Of a stretch of 64,000 nt of DNA, positions 32,665 through 40,662 are shown piece after piece; positions within the stretch are counted from its first letter, which is position 1, and each line of letters opens with the position of its first letter. Made by a program: the position numbers and the translations under genes. This DNA is from Aldehydirespirator sp963667505 (lineage in GTDB: Bacteria; Actinomycetota; Acidimicrobiia; Acidimicrobiales; Aldehydirespiratoraceae), in assembly GCA_963667505.2 (NCBI GenBank), contig OY763490.2, positions 3,224,001 through 3,288,000 on the forward strand, in the 5' to 3' direction. The notes under the pieces are model-generated. The model saw only the letters and a program-made list of their open reading frames with translations, made no database searches and was not told the DNA's origin.

Positions 32665-34448
32665 TCCGCTTGCCGTCTGAGCCTGCGACGGGCGGCCAGC
32701 GTCGCCTCGACGTCGACGCGGCCGTCGCTTCGCACGACGACGCCGTACTCGGACTCGGCGGACGCGGCTGTCACATAGCCCTCGACGACATCGGCCGCGA
32801 CCCGCTGGGGCTCGCGGTCGAGCGGGTCGCCGTAGCCGCCGCCACCGGTGGTGGTGTTCTCCACGACCGTGCCCCGGGGGATGACTCGCCCGGCGAACTT
32901 GGACGGCGAGACCGTTCCGAAGGCCTCGGTGGCGTGCGCGAATCCCGCCGAGCCGGGGAGCCTGACCCTGAAGTCGTTGTAGTGGCCGCCCGCCGAGGGC
33001 AGCGGCGACTTGCCGCCGTTGGTGCCCGGCGGGGGATGCCGGAACCGGTCGGCGATGAGGTTGATGGAGCTGGAGGCCGACAGGGCCCGCATGCGTTGGC
33101 GGATACCGAGCCCGCCCCGGTTGTAGCCCGGCCCGCCGCTGTTCTCGTTGAGGCAGTACTCCTCGTAGCGCCACGGGAAGCGGCTCTCGAATATCTCGAC
33201 GGGCTGGTTCATGTCGTTGCCGACCGGGTTGATCTGCGCGGTCAGACCGTCGCCTGAGGCACGGCCGCCCCACCCGCCCTCGTGGTAGACGTAGATGATC
33301 GAGTACTCGTCCAACTCGGGGTGCCGACTGCCCCCGGTGAAGTTCTGGCAGGTGCCGAAGCAGGCGCCCATGACCCGGTCGGGCACCGCCTGCGCGAAGC
33401 AGGCCAGCAGCACGTCCATGATCCGTGAGGAGGTCTCGACGTTGCCTCCGAACACGGCCGCGGGGGATTCGGCGTTGACCACGCTGCCCGACGGGGCCAC
33501 GATGTCGATCGGCCGGAAGGCGCCGTGGTTGGACGGCATGTCGGGATCCGAGACCTGGAACAGCACGGTGTACACCTGCGAGGCGGTGACGCCGTAGGTG
33601 GCGTTGATGGGTCCCTGCACCTGCGGATCGCACCCGGTGAAGTCCGCGGTGACCGTGTCGCCGTCGATGGTCAGCCGGCACCGAACCTTCACCGGGTCCA
33701 GCGTCGGGCCGGCGTCGTCGAGCACGTCGGCGGCCTCGTAGGAACCGTCGGGGAGGGCCGAGATCATGGCCCGCATCCGGCGCTCGCTGTAGTTCTTGAT
33801 CTCGTCGGTGGCCTCGACGAAGGTGTCGGGGCCGTACTTGCGGCAGTACTCCTGCACCCGGCGCTCGGCCACCTTCAGCGATCCGAACATGGCCCTGAAG
33901 TCTCCGTGGACGATCTTGGGAACCCGGATGTTGGCCAGGATCAGGTCCCACACGTCCTTGACGGGCTCGCCTCTGCGATAGACCTTCACCGGGGGAACGA
34001 TGAGCCCCTCTTGGAAGATCTCGGTGGCGTCGCCGGGGAAGCCGCCGGGCGCGGAGCCGCCCACGTCGATCTGATGGCCCCGCACCGCCGGTATCGCCAC
34101 CAGCCGCCCGTCGTGGAACACCGGTGCCATCATCGTGAAGTCGGTCAGGTGGGTGCCGCCCCGGAACGGGTCGTTGTGGAGGATGACATCGCCCTCGTCG
34201 AGGTTGTCGAGGCCGATCTCCTTGACGGTCCATTCGACGGTGTACGGCATCGACCCGAGATGGACGGGGTTGAACTCGGCCTGGGCCACCATCTCGCCGG
34301 TCCCGTCGAAGAGCGCGCACGAGAAGTCGAACCCCTCGCTGAAGATGGGCGAGTAGGCGGTGCGCGACAGCGCGTGGCCCATGCTGCGGCACAGGGCCAC
34401 CAAGCCCTCGCGGATCACCTGGAGTGTGACTTGGTCGATCATGCTCAC
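32661..34448 (-). CDS. hyuB: Hydantoinase B / oxoprolinase family protein
   Basis: 595 aa, full-length HyuB subunit. Start GTG 34448 (MSMIDQVTLQVIREGLVAL); ATG at codon 3 is an alternative. Features: CRSMGHALSRTAYSPIFSEGFDFSCALFDGTGEMV, DVILHNDPFRGGTHLTDFTMMAPVF (metal-binding HNDPxxGGxH, read as HNDPFRGGTHL), GHQIDVGGSAPGG and NENSGGPGYNRGGLG. With HyuA it forms an ATP-dependent amidohydrolase of the 5-oxoprolinase / N-methylhydantoinase / caprolactamase type, or a carboxylase of the acetone/acetophenone type. Coupled by ATGA to the E1 alpha gene; its own start lies in a duplicated junction. Confidence 0.9.
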   Translation of the reverse strand: MSMIDQVTLQVIREGLVALCRSMGHALSRTAYSPIFSEGFDFSCALFDGTGEMVAQAEFNPVHLGSMPYTVEWTVKEIGLDNLDEGDVILHNDPFRGGTHLTDFTMMAPVFHDGRLVAIPAVRGHQIDVGGSAPGGFPGDATEIFQEGLIVPPVKVYRRGEPVKDVWDLILANIRVPKIVHGDFRAMFGSLKVAERRVQEYCRKYGPDTFVEATDEIKNYSERRMRAMISALPDGSYEAADVLDDAGPTLDPVKVRCRLTIDGDTVTADFTGCDPQVQGPINATYGVTASQVYTVLFQVSDPDMPSNHGAFRPIDIVAPSGSVVNAESPAAVFGGNVETSSRIMDVLLACFAQAVPDRVMGACFGTCQNFTGGSRHPELDEYSIIYVYHEGGWGGRASGDGLTAQINPVGNDMNQPVEIFESRFPWRYEEYCLNENSGGPGYNRGGLGIRQRMRALSASSSINLIADRFRHPPPGTNGGKSPLPSAGGHYNDFRVRLPGSAGFAHATEAFGTVSPSKFAGRVIPRGTVVENTTTGGGGYGDPLDREPQRVAADVVEGYVTAASAESEYGVVVRSDGRVDVEATLAARRRLRRQAE

Positions 34449-34490
34449 CCGCTCTCATCGACTGGATCGGTCATACTCACCCGCTCTGAG
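34425..34490 (-). repeat. Duplicated hyuA-hyuB junction
   Basis: On the minus strand, AGAGCGGGTGAG followed by ATGA-YCGA-C occurs twice with a 32-bp period. The hyuA end reads AQSG-stop and then ATGACCGATCCAGTC. Next comes a second ESG-stop and then ATGATCGACCAAGTC, which is hyuB codons 3-7 (12 of 15 bases agree). The inserted copy is a 9-codon ORF, MTDPVDESG (34474-34445), whose TGA overlaps the hyuB GTG. Confidence 0.8.
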
Positions 34491-36531
34491 CCACGCTGAC
34501 CACGATGTTGCCGAGGTCGTCGATGGCGGTGCTGTCGTCGGTGCCCCTGACCACCACGGTGGAGTCGGGCTCCTCGATGATCAAGGCGCCCGGCCGGGCC
34601 CAGCCCACGCTCAGGCCGCTCCGGTCGAACACGGGGGCCTCCACGACCTGGCCGGAGGAGGAGAACAGGGCCCGGCGCCCCTTGGCCTCGGCGCCGCCCT
34701 CGGGCTCGGGCGGGGCGAACTCCGGCTTCTCGACGGCCGCGATCACGGCGAGGCGCAGGCTGACGAACTCCAGCGCCTCGTCCTCCTTGTGGTGCCCGAA
34801 CAGCCGAAGGTGCTCGGCGTGGAAGTTGTCGACGACGCGCCGCACGGTGGCCTCGGTGACCGGCCCCGGCGGGAAGGCGACGTTGACCTCGAAGTTCTGG
34901 CCGCTGTAGCGCACATCGGCGGTGAACTGCATAAGCGGTGCGGCGACGACCCCCATCCGGTCCATGGCCGCCTCGCCCTCGGCCACGAGCTCCTCCGACA
35001 GCGCCGTCAGCGTGGCCAGATCGAGTTCCTCCATGCGGCGCAGATAGCTGCGGACGAAGTCGAGGCGTATGTCGGCGCACAGGCCGCCGAACGCGCAGAA
35101 CGCGCCCGGAAATCGCGGCACCAGCACCGTGCCCACACCGAGTTCTCGAGCCAGCTCGACTGCGGAGACGGGTCCGGCGCCGCCGTAGGCGATCATGGCG
35201 TAGTCCCGGGGGTCGTATCCCCGCTGGGTGGACACGATGTGCATCGCGCCGACCATGGACGCCTCCGCAACCCGCACGATCCCGAGAGCAGCCTCGGTCG
35301 CGGTCATGCCCACCCGGTCGCCGATCTGGTCGCTGATCGCCTGCCCGGCCGCCTCCGCGTCGAGCCGGACCCGACCACCGAGGAAATAGGCCGGGTCGAT
35401 GAGGCCGATGGTCACGTAGGCGTCGGTGAGGGTGGGCAGCGCCCCTCCTTTGCCGTAGCACACCGGGCCCGGCTCCGACCCGGCCGAGTCCGGTCCGACC
35501 TGAATCAGGCCGCCCGGATCGACCCGGGCGATGCTGCCGCCTCCGGCCCCGATCGACTTGACGTCGACCAGCGGGATCTTGAAGGGGATGCCCCATTGGA
35601 TGAACCCCTCCGTGGTGCGCGACGGGACTCCGCCCTCGATCAGGCTCACCTCGAAGCTGGTGCCGCCCACGTCTATGGCCAGGAGATTCGGATAGCCGCT
35701 CTGCACCCCGAGGTGGGCGGCCCCGATGACGCCGCCCGCGGGGCCCGACTGCAGGGTGCGCACCGGTGTCGCCCTGGCTTCGGCCACGGGCACGATCCCG
35801 CCGCCGGAGCTGATCACGGTCACGCCGCATTCCATGCCCCCGGAGGCCAGTCGCCGTTCCAGGTTCTCGAAGTACGCGCCCATCACCGGCTTGACGTACG
35901 CGTCGATCACCACCGTGCTGGAGCGCTCGTACTCCCTGATCTCGGGGAGGATCTCGCTGGAGATGGAGACCGGAACGTCAGGCCAGACCCGGGTGATGAT
36001 GTCGCGGGCCTGACGCTCGTGAACCGGGCTCATGAAGGAGAACAGGAAGCACACCGCGATCGACTCCACGCCGGCGTCTCTCATCTCGGTGACCGTGGCC
36101 GCCAGGGCATCGGTGTCGAGCGGCGTGACCACCCGACCCCGGTAATCCACTCGCTCGGTCGCCTCGAAGCGCAGTCGTCGGGGCACTAGCGGCACCGGGC
36201 TCGCCCATTGGAGGTCGTAGTGGCGCTCCCGGTTGATCCGCATGATCTCCAGGGTGTCGCGGAACCCGGCCGTGGATATCAGGCCGACCCGGCCCCCTTT
36301 GCGCTCGACCACCGCGTTGGTGGCGGTGGTGGTGCCGTGCACGAACTGGCCGACGTCGGAGAGGGCGACCCCGCCCTCGGCCAGCACCTCCAGGACGCCG
36401 TCGGTGCGATCGGCGGGCGTGGTGAACGACTTGGACATCGACAGTTCGCCGGTAGTGCTGTCGAAGGCGACCAGATCGGTGAACGTGCCGCCGATGTCGA
36501 CGCCGATCCGCAGCGGTCCGGGCGGGGTCAC
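34477..36531 (-). CDS. hyuA: Hydantoinase A / oxoprolinase family protein
   Basis: 684 aa. The N-terminal actin-like ATP-binding motif RIGVDIGGTFTDLVAFD is complete, followed by FVHGTTTATNAVVERKG, NLLAIDVGGTSFEVSLIEGG (second phosphate motif DVGGTSxE), and GGGSIARVDPGGLIQVGPDSAGSEPGPVCYG near the middle. The C-terminal ~180 aa (from about residue 500) carry the hydantoinase_A C-terminal fold. The GTG start overlaps the upstream dehydrogenase stop in GTGA. Length is typical for HyuA of N-methylhydantoinase/acetophenone carboxylase families (about 680-720). Works as a complex with HyuB. Confidence 0.91.
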   Translation of the reverse strand: MTPPGPLRIGVDIGGTFTDLVAFDSTTGELSMSKSFTTPADRTDGVLEVLAEGGVALSDVGQFVHGTTTATNAVVERKGGRVGLISTAGFRDTLEIMRINRERHYDLQWASPVPLVPRRLRFEATERVDYRGRVVTPLDTDALAATVTEMRDAGVESIAVCFLFSFMSPVHERQARDIITRVWPDVPVSISSEILPEIREYERSSTVVIDAYVKPVMGAYFENLERRLASGGMECGVTVISSGGGIVPVAEARATPVRTLQSGPAGGVIGAAHLGVQSGYPNLLAIDVGGTSFEVSLIEGGVPSRTTEGFIQWGIPFKIPLVDVKSIGAGGGSIARVDPGGLIQVGPDSAGSEPGPVCYGKGGALPTLTDAYVTIGLIDPAYFLGGRVRLDAEAAGQAISDQIGDRVGMTATEAALGIVRVAEASMVGAMHIVSTQRGYDPRDYAMIAYGGAGPVSAVELARELGVGTVLVPRFPGAFCAFGGLCADIRLDFVRSYLRRMEELDLATLTALSEELVAEGEAAMDRMGVVAAPLMQFTADVRYSGQNFEVNVAFPPGPVTEATVRRVVDNFHAEHLRLFGHHKEDEALEFVSLRLAVIAAVEKPEFAPPEPEGGAEAKGRRALFSSSGQVVEAPVFDRSGLSVGWARPGALIIEEPDSTVVVRGTDDSTAIDDLGNIVVSVAQSG

Positions 36532-37577
36532 GAATCAGCGCCTGCGCCGACGGCCGCGCTCAGCCCGCCCAGCCAGGCCCGGGCGGCCGGCAGCCGGCTG
36601 ACCGGCAAGATTCCCGGCGGGGCGTCGATCACGGTCGGGATGCTGTTGACCAGATGGGCGGACGTCGCGTAGAGGGCGTCGTTGCCGGGGCGGAAACGGA
36701 TGCGGATGGGATGCTCGCCTTCGATGTCGATGGAGTCGCCGACCTCGTGCCCGGCCTCGGCGGGCCGCAGGTGCAGCAGCAGGTCGAGGGTCATGAACTC
36801 CGCTCCGTTGACACGGCCCCTCGCGGTGTGCAGGAAGCCCTCCGTCGAGCCGGCCGGAACAGCTCCGTACAGCGTGGGCGCGTCTTGGGTGGCCACGTAG
36901 GGGACGAACTCCTGGGTGACCGAGCTGTCGAGCCTCAGTCCGAGCCCCTCGACGACCATGCGTATGGACTCCGGGAATCCGACGTGACCGGCGATGGAGC
37001 CGTCGGCGTGGCCCGCGTCGAACTCGTCCAGCGTGTAGCCGATCCCGAGCCGCCGGTGGATGTCCCGGCCGAACCCGGACACGTCGACCACTCTGCGCCC
37101 GGTGATCCTGCCGATGTCCCAGCACAGGCCGCTGGCCGCCAGGACCAGGAAGTCGAAGATGAACCCGGGGTTGACCCCCGTCCCCAGAACCGAGGCGCCG
37201 CCCCGCTTGGCCGCTTCGTCTATGCGGTCCCATTCGGCCTCCCGGCCCGGCTCTCGATAGGCGAGCTCCTCGCACGCCGACACGAAGTTCACGCCCGCCG
37301 TCACACAGGCGACTACATCGTCGGCCACTTGATGCAGGAACGAGCGCGACCCGTCGATGACCGCCACCGGTGCCGTGGCCAAGAGCTCTGACAGCTCGCC
37401 GAACACGGGGATCGGCTTGTCCGAGGCCACCCCGGCAATCTCGGCCAAATCCCCGCCGATTGCATCACGGTCCGCGCTGCACGCCCCGACGAGTTGGTAG
37501 TCGTGACGATGGGTCAACAGCAGCCGGGCAGCGTGGCGGCCGACTCCCCCCGATCCGATTATCCCGATGGGAAGCAC
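36528..37577 (-). CDS. DapB-like / 2,4-diaminopentanoate dehydrogenase-like NAD(P) oxidoreductase
   Basis: 349 aa from GTG 37577 (VLPIGIIGSGGVGRHAARLL, with GAGGGG upstream); an ATG at 37607 would add 10 residues. N-terminal Rossmann GxGxxG motif IIGSGGVGRHA, then VIDGSRSFLHQVADDVVACV and a C-terminal catalytic domain including GTGVNPGFIFDFLVLAASGLC (the TGxxPGF hallmark) and ISGRRVVDVSGFGRD. The family contains amino-acid amine dehydrogenases and dihydrodipicolinate reductase relatives. In this operon it could deaminate an amino acid released by HyuAB to a 2-oxoacid for the E1 enzyme (inference). Confidence 0.78.
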   Translation of the reverse strand: MLPIGIIGSGGVGRHAARLLLTHRHDYQLVGACSADRDAIGGDLAEIAGVASDKPIPVFGELSELLATAPVAVIDGSRSFLHQVADDVVACVTAGVNFVSACEELAYREPGREAEWDRIDEAAKRGGASVLGTGVNPGFIFDFLVLAASGLCWDIGRITGRRVVDVSGFGRDIHRRLGIGYTLDEFDAGHADGSIAGHVGFPESIRMVVEGLGLRLDSSVTQEFVPYVATQDAPTLYGAVPAGSTEGFLHTARGRVNGAEFMTLDLLLHLRPAEAGHEVGDSIDIEGEHPIRIRFRPGNDALYATSAHLVNSIPTVIDAPPGILPVSRLPAARAWLGGLSAAVGAGADS

Positions 37578-37692
37578 CCCGGTCCCCTCTCGTCGAGCCC
37601 CGGGCATGATACGCATCCGACTTCGGGGCCTTCCAAGGGCAGGACGGCGGGCCGGGCTCGGCGACCCCTGGCTGCGAGGCGCGTCGGCTGTA

Positions 37693-38988
37693 CTAGGTGC
37701 CGAAGTCGTCGGGGACGTGGACGGGCATGTCGGACTGGGCCCATTCCTTGATCGTGTCGGCCACTTGGGCTGCCTCCTCGGCGGGCATCGCGGCCACGAT
37801 GCTGCGGCCGAGTGCCTCGAACACGGGAATCTCGTCGTCTTCAAGGGCTCGCATCGGCACTTTGCGGGCCATGGCCGCGTCGAGGGCGGGGATCAGCCGG
37901 TCGAGCTTGGCCCGCTCGCGGTCGGCCTCGCCCTCAGCGAACTCGCCCATCACGTCGGCCGCGAACAGCTCCAGGGTCTCGCAGATGTGGTCGTGGCGGT
38001 TGTTGCCGCCCTGCTGGATGAACACCACTTGGTCGACACCGGCCTCGGCGAAGCCCCGCAGATGGTCGCGCACCTGCTCGGGGGTACCGATGCCACTCTG
38101 CTCTCCCCGGTCCTCGATGGTGTGCCGGGCGGCGAGATAGTCAGCCCAGATGTCGGTCCGGCCCGGCTTGTGCTCGCCGAAGATGTAGTGGTGGCCGAGT
38201 CCGTAGCCGAAGAACTGGAAGCCGTCGAGGCCCCGGCGCCTGGCCTCGTCGGCGTCGGGATGCACCGACAGGCCGGTGACCATGGCGATGTTGGGGTTGA
38301 CGACGTGGCCGATGGGCACGCACTCGGTCTCCAGGATCCGGTAGTAGTCCTGCACCCAGGCGGCCGCGTCACCGGGATCGACGAACGAGAAAGTGAGGGC
38401 GCCGATGCCCAGCCGGGCGGCCAGCTTGATCGTCTCCCGGCTGGAGCAGGCCACCCACAGAGGCGGATGGGGCTTCTGCACCGGCTTGGGCACCACATTG
38501 CGGCACGGCATCGAGAAGTAGTCGCCGTCGTAACCCGGATACGGGTCCATGGCCATCATGTTGCAGCACTGCTCGACCGCTTCCTGCCAGGCAGGGCGCT
38601 TATGGTCGGCGTCCACGCCGAAGCCGCCCAGCTCCAGGATCGACGACGACTCGCCGGTGCCGAAGTCCACCCGCCCGCCCGACACCAGGTCGAGAGTAGA
38701 GATCCGCTCGGCCACCCGGGCCGGGTGGTTGTAGTCGGGTGGCATCAGCACGATGCCGTGGCCGAGCCGGATCCGCTTGGTGCGCTGGCTGCAGGCGGCC
38801 AGGAACACCTCGGGCGCGGAGGAATGCGAGTACTCCTCCAGGAAGTGGTGCTCAACCTCCCAGGCGTAGTCGAAGCCGAGCCGGTCGGCCAGCTCCACCT
38901 GCTCCAACGCCTCGTTGAAGAGCCTCTGCTCGTCGCCCTCGCCCCAGGGCCGAGGCAACTGATGCTCATAGAAGATCCCGAACTTCAC
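37693..38988 (-). CDS. LLM-class flavin-dependent monooxygenase
   Basis: 431 aa. Luciferase-like fold: MKFGIFYEHQLPRPWGEGDE, LADRLGFDYAWEVEHHFLEEYSHSSAPEV (typical EHHF), IVLMPPDYNHPARVAERISTLDLVSGGRVDFGTGES, VQKPHPPLWVACSSRETI and GTPEQVRDHLRGFAEAGVDQVVFIQQGG. It is about 70 aa longer than average at the C-terminus. It starts 12 nt after the MFS gene and is separated by 115 bp from the dehydrogenase gene. It may carry out an initial oxygenation in the presumed catabolic pathway; cofactor probably FMNH2. Confidence 0.87.
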   Translation of the reverse strand: MKFGIFYEHQLPRPWGEGDEQRLFNEALEQVELADRLGFDYAWEVEHHFLEEYSHSSAPEVFLAACSQRTKRIRLGHGIVLMPPDYNHPARVAERISTLDLVSGGRVDFGTGESSSILELGGFGVDADHKRPAWQEAVEQCCNMMAMDPYPGYDGDYFSMPCRNVVPKPVQKPHPPLWVACSSRETIKLAARLGIGALTFSFVDPGDAAAWVQDYYRILETECVPIGHVVNPNIAMVTGLSVHPDADEARRRGLDGFQFFGYGLGHHYIFGEHKPGRTDIWADYLAARHTIEDRGEQSGIGTPEQVRDHLRGFAEAGVDQVVFIQQGGNNRHDHICETLELFAADVMGEFAEGEADRERAKLDRLIPALDAAMARKVPMRALEDDEIPVFEALGRSIVAAMPAEEAAQVADTIKEWAQSDMPVHVPDDFGT

Positions 38989-38999
38989 GGAACGCGACT

Positions 39000-40415
39000 C
39001 TATGAGCCACCGGGATCAATCGCAGCCTCGGCTTCCCGCGCGCGGCGGCGGGGGTAGATGAGGCTGAACAGGATTAGGTTGCAGAGGAAGCCTCCGGCGC
39101 ACACCATCCACACGGTGCGGTAGGCGGCCAGCTGGGCGGCGGGGCTGTCGGACTGGCCGATCATGGCGAACGCCACCGCGATGGCGAGGGCTACGGATAG
39201 CTGGAAGAAGGTGGTGCGGCCGGCGGCGGCCATGGCGTAGCGCTCCGGGGGGATGTCCCGCAGCGCCGCGCCCACAAGTTGCGAGAAGCCGGTCCCGGCC
39301 GCCAGCCCCACGAGCGCGGTGGCCACCAGCAGCTTGGCCAGCGACGGCGCGGTGGTGATCGAGAGAATCAGCCAGAGCACGCCTGCCGCGCCGCAGGTCG
39401 ATCCGACGATGAGGATGGGAGCGTTGCCGATCCGGTCGGCCAGGCGCCCGGCCTGTGGGGCGACGAGGAACGACACGACCGGGCCCACCGCGTAGGCCAG
39501 GCCCGTCTTGATGATCGACCAGCCCCACACGTCCTGGATGAACGACGGCAACGGCACCAGCAGCGCGAAGAAACCCAATGCGAAGAACAGCGACCCGAGA
39601 TTGCCCAGCACGAAAGAGCGGATCCGCATGAGTGCCAGGTCGAACAGGGGGGCCGGGTGTCGCCTGCTGCGGATCGTGAACACCGCGATCATGGCGGCGC
39701 CGGCCGCGAACGAGCCGAGCGTGGGAGCGGTTCCCCAGCCCCAGGCCTCGCCCTGCACGATCCCGAGGATGATGGTGCCCACCCCGAACGACGCCAGTGG
39801 CACTCCGATGACATCAACACGGCCGCCGGTGCGGCCCGCCTTGCTCTCGGCCAGCGCCCTGGCGCCGAGCAGCAGCGAGGCCGCCGCGACGGGAACATTC
39901 ACGTAGAACACGGCCCGCCAACTGAAGGCCTCGATCAGCAGAGCCCCGAGAGTGGGCCCCAGAGCGGCCGCCAGCCCGCCGGTGGCGCCCCATACTCCGA
40001 TGGCGGTCTGGTGGCGCCCGCGGGGGAATGCGGTGAGCAGCAGTGCGAGTCCGGCGGGGTATTGCATGGATCCGCCGACGGCCTGCAAAGCTCTCGCCGC
40101 GATGAGCACGCCAATGCTCGTCGAGGCCCCGGCGACTATCGATCCCGCCGCGAAAAGCACCAGGCCGAACAGGAATATCCGGCGACGTCCGTAGCGGTCG
40201 GCCAGCCAGCCCGACAGCAACAGCAGCGCGGCCACCACGATCGAGTAGGCGTTCACCACCCACGACAGCGCCGCCGGAGTGGCACCCAGCGAGGCTCGGA
40301 TCTTCGGCAGCGCCAGCGAGATGATGGTGAGCTCCATGGCCACCATGAACACCGCCACCGAGACCACGGCTAGCGTCAGCCAGGCCGACCGGGGGACGCG
40401 TTCCATTATCGGCAA
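39000..40415 (-). CDS. MFS transporter, DHA2 (EmrB/QacA-like) family
   Basis: 471 aa with about 14 hydrophobic helices. Motif A-like GWLADRYGRRRIFLFGLVLF, motif C-like LGPTLGALLIEAFSWRAVFYVNVPV (the WRxxFxxNxP stretch of DHA2 exporters), and LNWVVNAYSIVVAALLLL at the N-terminus. These are proton-driven exporters of small organics. It leads the minus-strand series, so it may export an intermediate or the toxic substrate of the downstream pathway. It shares a 247-bp divergent region with the gmaS operon. Confidence 0.85.
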   Translation of the reverse strand: MPIMERVPRSAWLTLAVVSVAVFMVAMELTIISLALPKIRASLGATPAALSWVVNAYSIVVAALLLLSGWLADRYGRRRIFLFGLVLFAAGSIVAGASTSIGVLIAARALQAVGGSMQYPAGLALLLTAFPRGRHQTAIGVWGATGGLAAALGPTLGALLIEAFSWRAVFYVNVPVAAASLLLGARALAESKAGRTGGRVDVIGVPLASFGVGTIILGIVQGEAWGWGTAPTLGSFAAGAAMIAVFTIRSRRHPAPLFDLALMRIRSFVLGNLGSLFFALGFFALLVPLPSFIQDVWGWSIIKTGLAYAVGPVVSFLVAPQAGRLADRIGNAPILIVGSTCGAAGVLWLILSITTAPSLAKLLVATALVGLAAGTGFSQLVGAALRDIPPERYAMAAAGRTTFFQLSVALAIAVAFAMIGQSDSPAAQLAAYRTVWMVCAGGFLCNLILFSLIYPRRRAREAEAAIDPGGS

Positions 40416-40519
40416 CTCTACGACGGCACGTCGTCCTCGAATGTCCGAGCGGACGGGCAGCCCTGCCGCAACTCCACGACTGCCTGAAGGCTGTTCAAGA
40501 GCGAGACACGCGATGATCT

Positions 40520-40544
40520 ACTCTTAGGAAAGAGTCTCTACTCT
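40520..40544. promoter_or_regulatory. Operator-like alternating half-sites upstream of gmaS
   Basis: ACTCT (40520), AGAGT (40531) and ACTCT (40540) alternate in orientation at 9-11 bp spacing. The first two form a 16-bp dyad, ACTCTT-AGGA-AAGAGT. A possible promoter follows (TTAGAC at 40547 and TAGGGT at 40572-40577, 19 bp apart). The site lies between the MFS and gmaS genes and is well placed to control both divergent transcripts. Confidence 0.5.
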
Positions 40545-40662
40545 GGTTAGACATAAGGGCGGAGCTTGTAGTAGGGTCCGGCCGAGCGGGCACGTTGGCG
40601 ACGCGTGCGCCCCTAGCGCTACGGTTTCGCTCGCACTCACAAGCAGCCCGATAGGGGGAGAA

